A program made the position numbers and the translations under genes. 64,000 nt of DNA from Stutzerimonas stutzeri (GTDB lineage: Bacteria > Pseudomonadota > Gammaproteobacteria > Pseudomonadales > Pseudomonadaceae), in contig NZ_JAAMQZ010000027.1 of the NCBI RefSeq assembly GCF_013522825.1, positions 1-64,000 of the forward strand, written 5' to 3'. This document shows, in pieces, positions 41,604 to 53,263 of the stretch. Below the pieces are notes generated by a model, which was not told the DNA's origin, searched no databases, and saw only the letters and a list, made by a program, of their open reading frames with translations. The stretch's first letter is position 1; every line of letters starts with the position of its first letter.

Positions 41604-42030
41604 AGAGCTGCTTCGCGCGGTCACAAAAGGCATCGACCAGGGTGTTGGCCGCCTGGTTGAACAGCGGTCCGAGGGTGGCCTTGACCAGCGGCCCGGCGTA
41701 ATCGAAGGTCAGGTCCAGGCTGATCTTGCAGGCCTTTTCTCCCAGCGCCTTGAACTCCCAGATGCCGTGCAGATGACTGAAGGGGCCTTCTTCCAGCTTC
41801 ATCTCGATACGCTTGCCCGGCTGCAGCTCATTGCGCGTCAGAAAGCGTTGGCTCAGCCCAGCCTTCGCCACGGTCATGCTGGCCTGCATCTGCGTCTCGC
41901 TGGTGGACAGTACTTCGGTCGCGGAACACCAGGGCAGGAACTGGGGGTAGCTGGCCACGTCGTTGACCATCTCGAACAGCGCGTGCGCCGGGTACGGCAG
42001 CAAGGCCGAGCGTTGAATATGTGTCGTCAT
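41596..42030 (-). CDS. ratA: RatA family START-domain protein
   Basis: A 144-residue SRPBCC/START-like protein (MTTHIQRSALLPYPAHALFEMVNDVASYPQFLPWCSATEVL). In E. coli RatA was described as a toxin that binds 50S and blocks subunit joining; homologues are also linked to coenzyme Q10-binding proteins. It overlaps rnfH, the reported cognate neighbour, and is divergent from smpB, another ribosome-associated gene. Confidence 0.88.
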   Translation of the reverse strand: MTTHIQRSALLPYPAHALFEMVNDVASYPQFLPWCSATEVLSTSETQMQASMTVAKAGLSQRFLTRNELQPGKRIEMKLEEGPFSHLHGIWEFKALGEKACKISLDLTFDYAGPLVKATLGPLFNQAANTLVDAFCDRAKQLYG

Positions 42031-42224
42031 GCAGACCTTCTACTTCAGTCGACAGCCAAAGACCGCCACAACCCACAGACGCCACTGGCGTCGATGGCAG
42101 GAATCGGAGCACCCGTACAGCTATCCGCACACAGCTCAACCGGCACGAGTGAATCAAAAGATGGCACATTGTCGGGGATAAGACCGCCCCTCTCAAGTTT
42201 CATGCCGTCGCAGTCCGCAGGTTC

Positions 42225-42253
42225 TCGCCAGCCGCAACCGGACTCCCTATAAT
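42225..42253 (+). promoter_or_regulatory. smpB promoter with consensus -10
   Basis: A perfect TATAAT at 42248-42253 with a weak -35 TCGCCA (42225-42230) at 17 bp. The predicted start (about 42259-42261) is within three bases of the smpB AUG at 42262. The rest of the 231-nt ratA-smpB gap shows nothing recognisable. Confidence 0.6.
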
Positions 42254-42261
42254 GCGCGGCT

Positions 42262-42744
42262 ATGGCCAAACAGAAGAAACAGTCCCCAGGGACAATCGCG
42301 CTGAACAAGAAAGCGCTACACGACTACTTCATCGAACAGAAATTCGAGGCGGGCCTCGTTCTGGCCGGCTGGGAAGTCAAAAGCCTGCGCGCCGGCAAGG
42401 CCCAACTTGTCGACAGCTACGTGCTGCTGAAAGATGGCGAGGCCTGGCTGATGGGTTGCCATATCACCCCTCTGAGCACCGCCAGCACACACGTCATCGC
42501 CGATCCGACACGCACTCGCAAGCTGCTGCTCAACAAGCGTGAGCTGGGCAAGCTGTTCGGTGCCGTCCAGCAGAAGGGCTACGCCTGTGTTGCCCTTTCG
42601 CTGTACTGGAAAAAGCACATGATCAAGTGCGAGATCGCGCTGGCCAAGGGCAAAAAGGAATTCGACAAGCGTCACACCGAGAAGGAACGCGACTCGGCAC
42701 GCGAGATCCAGCGTGTCATGCGCACAAAGGGCAAGGAAGACTAA
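42262..42744 (+). CDS. smpB: SsrA-binding protein SmpB
   Basis: Binds tmRNA and delivers it to stalled ribosomes. The 160-residue protein ([46 protein letters not shown]) has the oligonucleotide-binding barrel and the basic C-terminal tail [30 protein letters not shown]. The start is fixed by homology, yet no Shine-Dalgarno is present and a TATAAT lies only 8 nt upstream. No tmRNA gene is adjacent. Confidence 0.97.
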   Translation: MAKQKKQSPGTIALNKKALHDYFIEQKFEAGLVLAGWEVKSLRAGKAQLVDSYVLLKDGEAWLMGCHITPLSTASTHVIADPTRTRKLLLNKRELGKLFGAVQQKGYACVALSLYWKKHMIKCEIALAKGKKEFDKRHTEKERDSAREIQRVMRTKGKED

Positions 42745-42769
42745 GCTTCAGGCAACAGCCCCCTCTTCC

Positions 42770-43576
42770 TTAAACAGCACTTTCTCGCAAGCCTTTCGCC
42801 TTGCCATCTTTACTGCCTTGCCGCCGTTGCGCCCTGGCCAGGCGCTGTGCTTCCTGCTGGCCCTCGGCGAGAACCTCCTGCACGTAATTGATATGGCGGT
42901 GAATCACGTCGCGTGCGTCTGTCGCCCGCCGCTCGATGATCGCGTCGTAGAGTTCCTGATGCTGTTTCATCAGCATATTGCGCGTCTCGTCACGTAGCGC
43001 ATACATGCCACCGATATTGGTCACGACATTGCGCTTGAGCAGGTCGAACAGGCCCCGGATCGTATGCAGCAACACCGTGTTGTGGCTGGCCTCAGCGATG
43101 GCCAGATGAAAGCGTGCATCAGCGGCCCCCTCCTCCGCTCGACTGACGTTACCTTCGCGCGAATAACAGTCCTGCAGTGCCGCAAAGGCCTCGCCAAGGC
43201 GCCGCTGATCGAGTTCGGTGGCACGCAGCGCCGCGTAGTAGGCACAACTGCCTTCCAGTGTATGCCGGAATTCCAGCAGGTCACGCTGGGCGTCCGGGTT
43301 GTTTTCCAGCAGGTGCAACAGCGGATCACTGAAGGTCGAGCCCAGGGACTCGACTACAAAATTCCCACCGCCATGGCGGCTGATCAGCAAGCCCTTTGCT
43401 GCAAGCTTCTGAATGGCCTCGCGCAGTGACGGGCGGGACACCCCGAACTGCTCAGCCAACACTCGCTCTGCCGGAAGCCGCTCCCCCGCCTTGAGCGTTC
43501 CCTCAAGAATCATGGTTTCAAGCTGTTCCACAATTCTGTCGGCCAGCCTCCGCTGACGAACCATTCCGACTTCCAT
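42770..43576 (-). CDS. lldR: GntR/FCD-family lactate-responsive regulator
   Basis: Repressor of lactate utilization. The 268-residue protein has an N-terminal GntR winged helix (about 8-75, LPAERVLAEQFGVSRPSLREAIQKLAAKGLL) and a C-terminal FCD effector domain (about 95-230, EFRHTLEGSCAYYAALRATE...). It is divergent from lldP, and a perfect FCD-type operator lies between them. PdhR has the same architecture, but the operon context makes LldR the best call. Confidence 0.9.
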   Translation of the reverse strand: MEVGMVRQRRLADRIVEQLETMILEGTLKAGERLPAERVLAEQFGVSRPSLREAIQKLAAKGLLISRHGGGNFVVESLGSTFSDPLLHLLENNPDAQRDLLEFRHTLEGSCAYYAALRATELDQRRLGEAFAALQDCYSREGNVSRAEEGAADARFHLAIAEASHNTVLLHTIRGLFDLLKRNVVTNIGGMYALRDETRNMLMKQHQELYDAIIERRATDARDVIHRHINYVQEVLAEGQQEAQRLARAQRRQGSKDGKAKGLRESAV

Positions 43577-43723
43577 GACACCTCTCGACTGGTTTGACCA
43601 CTAACAGGTCCAGCGTAACCACGCGACACCCTTGCCGCAAGACAAGCCTTTGCGACGAAAGTATATAGCTAGCTAATTGACGTAGTTGCCGGAGAGCTCT
43701 TACGCTGGCCAAACTCTGTTGAG

Positions 43724-43740
43724 AATTGGTATTACCAATT
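43724..43740. promoter_or_regulatory. LldR operator (perfect 17-bp palindrome)
   Basis: AATTGGTA-T-TACCAATT is a perfect odd-centred palindrome containing the FCD consensus TNGTNNNACNA. It lies 113 nt upstream of lldP and 147 nt from the lldR start. A TTGACA overlaps its right edge (43739-43744), but no matching -10 follows at 16-18 bp. Confidence 0.85.
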
Positions 43741-43776
43741 GACAAAACCAGAGCGCCAACAAAAAGAGGACTATTA

Positions 43777-43851
43777 ATGCGGTCTCCAGACATCTGCTAC
43801 GCAACGGTCCATTCGGGCCCCCACCCGCACTTCATGACTACGGGAGCCTGA
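43777..43851 (+). CDS. Short upstream ORF (leader peptide candidate) before lldP
   Basis: The strong ribosome site AGAGGA (43765-43770) is 6 nt from an ATG that opens 24 codons ([20 protein letters not shown]... ending TTGA) and stops at TGA 43849-43851, two bases before the lldP ATG. The lldP ribosome site lies inside this ORF, so coupling is plausible. The ribosome site overlaps a perfect ARN run, AAC AAA AAG AGG (43758-43769), an Hfq/Crc-type site. Not seen in any family known to me; translation is inferred from the ribosome site and spacing. Confidence 0.45.
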   Translation: MRSPDICYATVHSGPHPHFMTTGA

Positions 43852-43853
43852 AC

Positions 43854-45548
43854 ATGTCCAATGGACTGCTTGCCCTATTCGCTTTCGCTCCCATCCTGCT
43901 GGCGGCCATTCTACTGATTGGCCTGCGCTGGCCCGCCAGCCGCTCCATGCCGCTGGTATTCCTGTTTACTGCCGCAATCGGTCTTTTCGTCTGGGACATG
44001 AGCGTAACCCGGATCATCGCTTCCAGCCTGCAAGGTCTGGTCATCACCCTCGGTCTGCTGTGGATCATCTTCGGCGCCATTCTGCTTCTCAACACCCTCA
44101 AGCACTCGGGCGGTATCACCGCCATTCGTGCCGGTTTCACCACCATCAGCCCTGACCGCCGTATCCAGGCCATCATCATCGCCTGGCTGTTCGGCTGCTT
44201 TATCGAAGGCGCTTCGGGCTTCGGTACGCCCGCCGCCATCGCAGCACCGCTGTTGGTCGCCGTAGGCTTCCCCGCCATGGCCGCCGTACTGCTGGGAATG
44301 CTGGTGCAAAGCACGCCAGTGTCTTTCGGTGCAGTCGGCACGCCTATAGTGGTCGGCATCAACAGTGGTCTGGACACAGCCACCATCGGCGCTCAACTGG
44401 TTGCCCAAGGCTCCAGCTGGGATATTTTCCTGCAGCAGATCACCAGCAGCGTGGCGATCACTCACGCCACCATCGGCACCGTGATGCCGCTGATCATGGT
44501 GGTGATGCTGACGCGCTTCTTCGGCAAGGAAAAAAGCTGGAAGGCTGGCTTCGAAGTCCTGCCGTTCGCGATCTTCGCCGGCCTGGCCTTCACCCTGCCC
44601 TACGTTGCCACGGGCATTTTCCTCGGCCCGGAATTCCCCTCGCTGCTGGGCGGTCTGGTGGGTCTGGCCATCGTCACCACAGCGGCTCGCTTCAACTTCC
44701 TGACGCCGAAGAATACCTGGGACTTCGCCGATGCCCGCGAATGGCCTGCCGAGTGGGTCGGCACCATCGAGATGAAGCTCGACGAACTTGCGGCACGCCC
44801 GATGAGCGCCTTCCGCGCCTGGCTGCCCTACGTGCTGGTGGGCGCGATTCTGGTGATCAGCCGGGTTTTCCCAGAGGTTTCCGCTGCGCTGAAATCAGTC
44901 TCCATCGCCTTCAGCAACATCCTCGGCGAGACAGGCATCAGCGCAAGCATCGAGCCATTGTTCCTGCCTGGTGGCATCCTCGTTGCCGTGGTGCTGATCA
45001 CCTTCTTCCTGCATGGCATGCGCGCCTCGGAACTCAAGGCCGCCGTGAAAGAATCCAGTGGTGTTCTGCTCAGCGCCGGCTTCGTGCTGCTGTTCACCGT
45101 GCCGATGGTGCGCATCCTGATCAACTCGGGCGTCAACGGCGCTGAGCTGGCCAGCATGCCAATCCTCATGGCGCGCTACGTCGCGGACAGCGTGGGCGGC
45201 ATTTATCCACTGCTGGCTCCAGCCGTAGGTGCCCTGGGCGCCTTCCTGGCTGGCTCCAATACCGTCAGCAATATGATGTTCAGCCAGTTCCAGTTCGGCG
45301 TTGCGCAGTCGCTGGGGATCTCCGGTGCAATGGTGGTTGCCACCCAGGCCGTCGGTGCCGCTGCGGGCAACATGGTCGCCATTCACAACGTGGTTGCCGC
45401 TTCCGCCACGGTCGGGCTGCTGGGCCGCGAGGGTCTCACACTACGCAAGACCGTATGGCCTACGCTGTACTATGTGCTTTTCACGGGCATCATTGGCCTG
45501 ATTGCCATCTATGTATTGGGCGTCACCGACCCTCTGGTCGGCGTGTAA
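43854..45548 (+). CDS. lldP: L-lactate permease
   Basis: Imports lactate (and glycolate) by proton symport. The 564-residue integral membrane protein has about 12-13 hydrophobic segments and the LldP/GlcA blocks [40 protein letters not shown] and the C-terminal [19 protein letters not shown]. It is the first gene of the lactate operon. A hairpin (GCCTTGCCC/GGGCAAGGC, 45562-45583) lies between it and lutA. Confidence 0.97.
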   Translation: MSNGLLALFAFAPILLAAILLIGLRWPASRSMPLVFLFTAAIGLFVWDMSVTRIIASSLQGLVITLGLLWIIFGAILLLNTLKHSGGITAIRAGFTTISPDRRIQAIIIAWLFGCFIEGASGFGTPAAIAAPLLVAVGFPAMAAVLLGMLVQSTPVSFGAVGTPIVVGINSGLDTATIGAQLVAQGSSWDIFLQQITSSVAITHATIGTVMPLIMVVMLTRFFGKEKSWKAGFEVLPFAIFAGLAFTLPYVATGIFLGPEFPSLLGGLVGLAIVTTAARFNFLTPKNTWDFADAREWPAEWVGTIEMKLDELAARPMSAFRAWLPYVLVGAILVISRVFPEVSAALKSVSIAFSNILGETGISASIEPLFLPGGILVAVVLITFFLHGMRASELKAAVKESSGVLLSAGFVLLFTVPMVRILINSGVNGAELASMPILMARYVADSVGGIYPLLAPAVGALGAFLAGSNTVSNMMFSQFQFGVAQSLGISGAMVVATQAVGAAAGNMVAIHNVVAASATVGLLGREGLTLRKTVWPTLYYVLFTGIIGLIAIYVLGVTDPLVGV

Positions 45549-45638
45549 AAAAGCAATGGTTGCCTTGCCCTGCCGGGCAAGGCTGCATTCCAGAAACCGC
45601 GTATAGCGGATAACCGGGCCCACCCGGAGACCAAGCCG

Positions 45639-46460
45639 ATGAGCGAACTCTTCTACGACGCCGCGCCCAACGCCACCCGCGTTGCGCCACCGCTGCCGAA
45701 ACCACGCCTGTACCCCGCCAAGCCGAGCCAGGTCTACCTGTTCGGCACCTGCGTGGTGGACCTGTTCTATCCCGAGGCCGGTCTGGATGCCATACAACTG
45801 CTGGAACGCGAAGGCCTGACCGTGCATTTCCCGCAAGGGCAGACCTGCTGTGGCCAGCCGGCCTATACCACCGGCTACACCGACGAAGCGCGCAAGGTGG
45901 CCCGTGCACAACTGGCGCTGTTCGCCAATGACTGGCCGGTGGTGGTGCCCTCGGGTTCCTGCGCCGGCATGCTACGCCACCATTATCTGGAACTGTTCAA
46001 GGACGAGCCGGAAAGCCTGAAGAAGGCCCAGGCGCTGGCCGAGCGCACCTTCGAGCTGGCCGAGTTCCTGCTTTATGTCTGCAAGGCCGAGTTCCGCGAT
46101 CAGGGCACTCAGGTCAAGGTCGCCCTGCACACGTCCTGTTCCGCGCGGCGCGAGATGAATACGCACCTGCACGTGCGTGAACTGCTGGCTCAGTTGGGCA
46201 ATGTCGAGCGCGTCGAGCACGACCACGAAAGCGAATGCTGCGGCTTCGGCGGCACCTTCTCGGTGCGCATGCCGGATATCTCCGGCGCCATGGTGCTGGA
46301 CAAGACCCGCGCGCTGAAGGAGTCCGGCGCCCACCAAGTCATCAGCGCCGACTGCGGCTGCCTGATGAACATCAACGGTTCGCTGGAAAAACAGCGCGAA
46401 GCACTGCGCGGCCAGCATCTGGCGTCCTTCCTCTGGCAACGCACGGGAGGTGCCCGATGA
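45639..46460 (+). CDS. lutA: L-lactate dehydrogenase iron-sulfur subunit LutA (LldE/YkgE)
   Basis: Subunit of the three-component L-lactate oxidising complex that replaces flavin-dependent LldD in some bacteria. The 273-residue protein has two CCG (DUF224) cysteine modules: FGTCVVDLF...GQTCCGQPAY and HTSCSARR...SECCGFGGTFS, which bind Fe-S clusters. It is about 30 residues longer at the N terminus than typical LutA. Its stop overlaps the lutB start by 4 nt. Confidence 0.93.
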   Translation: MSELFYDAAPNATRVAPPLPKPRLYPAKPSQVYLFGTCVVDLFYPEAGLDAIQLLEREGLTVHFPQGQTCCGQPAYTTGYTDEARKVARAQLALFANDWPVVVPSGSCAGMLRHHYLELFKDEPESLKKAQALAERTFELAEFLLYVCKAEFRDQGTQVKVALHTSCSARREMNTHLHVRELLAQLGNVERVEHDHESECCGFGGTFSVRMPDISGAMVLDKTRALKESGAHQVISADCGCLMNINGSLEKQREALRGQHLASFLWQRTGGAR

Positions 46461-47899
46461 ACGCTCCGCAACGGATTCCCGCAATCGAGCTGGACTTCAA
46501 GGGCCGCGCCCACAACGCCTTGGGCGACGATCAGCTGCGGCGCAACTTCCGCACGGCGATGGATTCGCTGATGACCAAGCGCGCCGCCTCCTTCAGCGAT
46601 GCCGACGAACGCGAGCGCCTGCGTGAGATGGGCAACCATATCCGCGCTCGCGCCCTGTCCAAGCTGCCGGAACTGCTGGAACGCCTGGAAGCCAACCTGA
46701 CCCGCAACGGCGTCAAGGTGCACTGGGCCGAAACGGTGGAAGAAGCCAACCAGATCGTGCTGCAGATCGCCCAGGTGCGTCAGGCGAAGCAGGTGATCAA
46801 GGGCAAATCCATGGTCAGCGAAGAAATGGAGATGAACCATTTCCTTGAAGGCCACGGCATCGAAAGCCTGGAATCGGACATGGGCGAGTACATCGTCCAG
46901 CTCGATAACGAAAAGCCCTCGCACATCATCATGCCGGCCATCCACAAGAACGCCGGCCAGGTCGCCTCCCTGTTCACCGACAAGCTCGGCGTGGAATACA
47001 CCAAGGATGTCGACCAGCTCATCCAGATCGGTCGCCGCACTCTGCGGCAGAAGTTCTTCGAGGCCGATATCGGCGTCTCGGGCGTTAACTTCGCGGTGGC
47101 CGAGACCGGCACCCTGCTGCTGGTGGAGAACGAGGGCAACGGGCGCATGTCGACCACGGTGCCGCCGGTGCATATCGCCGTAACCGGCATCGAGAAGGTG
47201 GTGGAGAACCTGCGCGACGTGGTGCCGCTGCTCTCCTTGCTGACCCGCTCGGCGCTGGGCCAGCCGATCACCACCTATGTCAACATGATCTCCGGCCCGC
47301 GCAAGGAACATGAGCTGGACGGCCCGCAGGAAGTGCATCTGATCCTGCTGGACAATGGTCGCAGCCAGGCCTTCGCCGACAGCGAACTGCGCCAGACGCT
47401 GAACTGCATCCGCTGCGGGGCCTGCATGAACCACTGCCCGGTGTACACCCGCGTCGGCGGTCACACCTACGGCGAGGTCTACCCCGGCCCCATCGGCAAG
47501 ATCATCACCCCGCACATGGTCGGCCTGCACAAGGTCCCGGACCATCCCAGCGCCTCGTCGCTGTGCGGCGCCTGTGGCGAAGTCTGCCCGGTGAAGATCC
47601 CGATCCCGTCGCTGCTGCGTCGTCTGCGCGAGGAGAACGTCAAGGCACCGGACGATCCGCACAAGGTCATGCGCGGCCAGGGCAGCAAGTATTCGAAGAA
47701 GGAGCGGATGATGTGGAGCGGCTGGCGCCTGCTCAACACCAGTCCTGCGCTGTACCGGGTCTTCAGCTTCTTCGCCACCCGCCTGCGCGGCCTGACGCCT
47801 TCCAACGTCGGCCCCTGGACGCAGAACCACAGCGCACCGAAACCCGCTGCCCGCTCGCTGCATGAGCTGGCCCGTCAGCATCTGGAGGGCAAGCGATGA
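46457..47899 (+). CDS. lutB: L-lactate dehydrogenase iron-sulfur subunit LutB (YkgF)
   Basis: A 480-residue subunit with an N-terminal LUD domain (about 60-290) and two 4Fe-4S ferredoxin sites near 315-380: CIRCGACMNHCPVY and CGACGEVCPVKIPI. It probably transfers electrons from lactate to the quinone pool. ATG 46457 is chosen in the ATGA overlap with lutA and follows GGGAGG. lutC starts 4 nt before its end. Confidence 0.95.
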   Translation: MNAPQRIPAIELDFKGRAHNALGDDQLRRNFRTAMDSLMTKRAASFSDADERERLREMGNHIRARALSKLPELLERLEANLTRNGVKVHWAETVEEANQIVLQIAQVRQAKQVIKGKSMVSEEMEMNHFLEGHGIESLESDMGEYIVQLDNEKPSHIIMPAIHKNAGQVASLFTDKLGVEYTKDVDQLIQIGRRTLRQKFFEADIGVSGVNFAVAETGTLLLVENEGNGRMSTTVPPVHIAVTGIEKVVENLRDVVPLLSLLTRSALGQPITTYVNMISGPRKEHELDGPQEVHLILLDNGRSQAFADSELRQTLNCIRCGACMNHCPVYTRVGGHTYGEVYPGPIGKIITPHMVGLHKVPDHPSASSLCGACGEVCPVKIPIPSLLRRLREENVKAPDDPHKVMRGQGSKYSKKERMMWSGWRLLNTSPALYRVFSFFATRLRGLTPSNVGPWTQNHSAPKPAARSLHELARQHLEGKR

Positions 47900-48563
47900 A
47901 CGCCAAAGCCAACATTCTCGCCAAGCTGAAGAAGAGCCTGGAAGGCACCACCCCGCTGGTCGATGACTACGACGAGTCGCTGGTCACCCAACCCTGGAGC
48001 TACGCGCCGGAGCAGCGCATCGCCCGTCTGCGCCAGCTGATGGAAGCGGTGCACACCGAAATCCACCTGACCAGCGAGGCCGCCTGGCCGGCGCTGCTGG
48101 AGCAGCTGCTGCACGACCGCCAGTTGCCCAGCCTGCTGATCGCCCCGACCACGCCTTACGGCCAGCGCTTCGCCGAGCATTGCGCCGGTCGCGAAGGGCT
48201 GCCGACGCTCAAGGCCTACGACCGCCCCGTCGAGGAATGGAAGGACGAACTGTTCAACGACACGCCGGCAAGCCTTACCGGCACCCTCGGCGCCATCGCC
48301 TCCACCGGCAGCCTGATCATGTGGCCGACCCGCGAGGAACCGCGCCTGATGAGCCTGGTGCCGCCGGTGCATTTCGCCCTCCTCAAGGCCAGCGAAATCC
48401 ATGACAACTTCTACGAGATCCAGCAGAAGTTCCAGTGGGCCGCCGGCATGCCGACCAACGCGTTGCTGGTCTCCGGCCCCTCGAAGACCGCCGACATCGA
48501 GCAGGTGCTGGCCTACGGTGCCCACGGACCGAAGGATCTGATCGTGATGATCCTGGAGGACGC

Positions 48564-48567
<4 letters not shown>
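47896..48567 (+). CDS. lutC: L-lactate dehydrogenase subunit LutC (YkgG)
   Basis: A 223-residue LUD-domain protein, third subunit of the Lut complex. It has GTLGAIASTGSLIMWPTREEPRLMSLVPPVHFALL and the C-terminal GPSKTADIEQVLAYGAHGPKDLIVMIL block. It is translationally coupled on both sides (ATGA overlaps with lutB and the D-lactate dehydrogenase gene). Confidence 0.95.
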
Positions 48568-51413
<2,846 letters not shown>

Positions 51414-51423
51414 CGCCAAACAC

Positions 51424-51447
51424 GGCCCCGACAGCAGTGTCGGGGCC
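51424..51447. terminator. Terminator between the lactate and beta-oxidation operons
   Basis: GGCCCCGACA-GCAG-TGTCGGGGCC is a perfect 10-bp stem between convergent dld and etfA; there is no long T-tract on either strand. Confidence 0.75.
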
Positions 51448-51458
51448 GCTGCGTTCAA

Positions 51459-52421
51459 TCACGCTTCCTGTGACCTGGCCTCCAGCGCTGACGCCAGTGC
51501 CGCTTCCAGGGCCGGGACCGTCTCGAAAATGTCACCTACCAGCCCGTAACTTGCCACCTGGAAGATGGGCGCTTCCTCGTCCTTGTTGATGGCAACGATC
51601 ACTTTCGCACCGCTCATGCCGGCAAGATGCTGGATGGCACCGGAGATACCCAGAGCGATGTAGAGGTCCGGCGCGACGATCTTTCCGGTCTGGCCGACCT
51701 GCAGGCTGTTGGCCGCGAAACCGGCATCCACCGCCGCGCGCGAGGCGCCGACGGCAGCGCCGAGCCTATCCGCCAGACGTTCGACGAGCGCGAAATTTTC
51801 CGCGCTGCCGAGCCCGCGCCCACCGGAAACCACGATCCGGGCGCTGGCCAGCTCGGGCCGCTCGGACAGCGCACGCTGCTCGCCGACGAAGCGTACGCGC
51901 GGGTGCCGGTGCAGCGCGGTCACGGTCTCGATGACGGCGCTGCCGCCCTCGACCGGCGCCGCCACAAAGGCAGTAGCGCGCACCGTGAGTACCTGCCGCG
52001 ACTCCAGCGACTGCACGGTAGCGATGGCGTTGCCCGCGTAGATCGGTCGGCGGAACGTGTCCGCCGCCTCGATGCCGATCACGTCGGAAATCTGCGCAAC
52101 GTCCAGCAGCGCAGCGACCCGTGGCAGCAGGTCACGCCCGGCGGCGGTAGCGGCGGCCAGCACATGCGAGTGGCCGTCAGCCAACTCGGCGGCCAGCCGC
52201 GCGAGATGTTCTGCCAGGTGATGGCGGTACGGCTCGGCATCGGCCAGCAGCACCTTGTCCACGCCGGCGATATGCGCCGCCTGTTCGGCGACCGCGCGGC
52301 AGTCGCTGCCGGCCACCAGCAGATGTACCGGCGCACCCAAGGCGCGGGCGGCAGTGACGGCGGACAAGGTCGCGTCGTTCAGCGTGAGATTGTCGTGTTC
52401 GGCAATGAGCAGGATGGCCAT
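51459..52421 (-). CDS. etfA: Electron transfer flavoprotein subunit alpha
   Basis: FAD-carrying subunit that accepts electrons from the acyl-CoA dehydrogenase. The 320-residue protein has the C-terminal FAD domain with [18 protein letters not shown] and [28 protein letters not shown]...[12 protein letters not shown]. It abuts etfB with no gap. As last gene of a beta-oxidation operon it is probably a dedicated paralogue of the housekeeping ETF; no ETF-quinone oxidoreductase is present here. Confidence 0.95.
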   Translation of the reverse strand: MAILLIAEHDNLTLNDATLSAVTAARALGAPVHLLVAGSDCRAVAEQAAHIAGVDKVLLADAEPYRHHLAEHLARLAAELADGHSHVLAAATAAGRDLLPRVAALLDVAQISDVIGIEAADTFRRPIYAGNAIATVQSLESRQVLTVRATAFVAAPVEGGSAVIETVTALHRHPRVRFVGEQRALSERPELASARIVVSGGRGLGSAENFALVERLADRLGAAVGASRAAVDAGFAANSLQVGQTGKIVAPDLYIALGISGAIQHLAGMSGAKVIVAINKDEEAPIFQVASYGLVGDIFETVPALEAALASALEARSQEA

Positions 52422-53171
52422 TCAGATCACCTTCGCTTCGTTCTTCAGTTTCGCCACCAGCTCGTCCACGCTGGCCACCCGGGTGCCGGCTTGGCGCGGC
52501 GTCGGCGCTTCCACGCGCAACACCTTGAGGCGTGGTCGTAGCGCGACACCGAGCATCTCGGGGGTGAGGACTTCCAGCGGTTTCTTCTTGGCCTTCATGA
52601 TGTTGGGCAGGCTGGCGTAGCGCGGCTCGTTGAGCCGCAGGTCGGTAGTGACGAGCGCCGGCAGATCAAGCGCCAGCATGCGCAAGCCGCCATCCACTTC
52701 GCGGGTCACTTCGAGGGCAGCGCCCTCCAGCCGCACCTGCGAGGCGAAAGTCGCCTGCGGCCAGTCGAGCAGCGTGGCGAGCATCTGCCCGGTCTGGTTG
52801 TTGTCGCCGTCGATGGACTGTTTGCCGGCGAGCACCAGCTCGGGCGCCTCGCGCTTCACCACCTCGGCCAGCAGCCGGGCGATATCGAGTGGCTCAAGCG
52901 CCTCGCCCGTCTCCACCAGCATGGCGCGGTCGGCCCCCAGGGCCAGTGCGGTGCGCAGTTGTTCCTGGCAGGCCGCCGGCCCCACCGAGACGACGATCAC
53001 TTCTTCGGCGATGCCGGCTTCCTTGAGCCGCACCGCCTCCTCGACGGCGATCTCGCAGAAGGGGTTCATCGCCATCTTGACGTTGGTCAGGTCGACGGCA
53101 GTCTGGTCCGGTCGCACCCGCACCTTGAGGTTGTAGTCGAGCGTTCGCTTGACGGTTACGAGTATCTTCAT
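52422..53171 (-). CDS. etfB: Electron transfer flavoprotein subunit beta
   Basis: AMP-binding ETF subunit that docks with dehydrogenases. The 249-residue protein ([19 protein letters not shown]) has the family blocks [19 protein letters not shown] and [19 protein letters not shown], and the recognition loop [28 protein letters not shown]. Start 53171 is chosen by homology over 53195. It lies 92 nt downstream of the acyl-CoA dehydrogenase gene. Confidence 0.95.
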   Translation of the reverse strand: MKILVTVKRTLDYNLKVRVRPDQTAVDLTNVKMAMNPFCEIAVEEAVRLKEAGIAEEVIVVSVGPAACQEQLRTALALGADRAMLVETGEALEPLDIARLLAEVVKREAPELVLAGKQSIDGDNNQTGQMLATLLDWPQATFASQVRLEGAALEVTREVDGGLRMLALDLPALVTTDLRLNEPRYASLPNIMKAKKKPLEVLTPEMLGVALRPRLKVLRVEAPTPRQAGTRVASVDELVAKLKNEAKVI

Positions 53172-53263
53172 CGGGTTTCCCCTGTCGGTTGGCATGTTTT
53201 CAGGGCGCAGGAACCCATCACGAGGGCTTGCGTCCTCGCGCGGGAACCGCCTGCGGATACGCT

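Noticed and set aside
42745..42769. tmRNA gene next to smpB
   Set aside because: Only 25 nt separate smpB from the convergent lldR, and no ssrA acceptor or tag sequence is present.
43739..43767. Sigma-70 promoter for lldP beginning at TTGACA
   Set aside because: The -35 is perfect but no acceptable -10 occurs 16-18 bp downstream.
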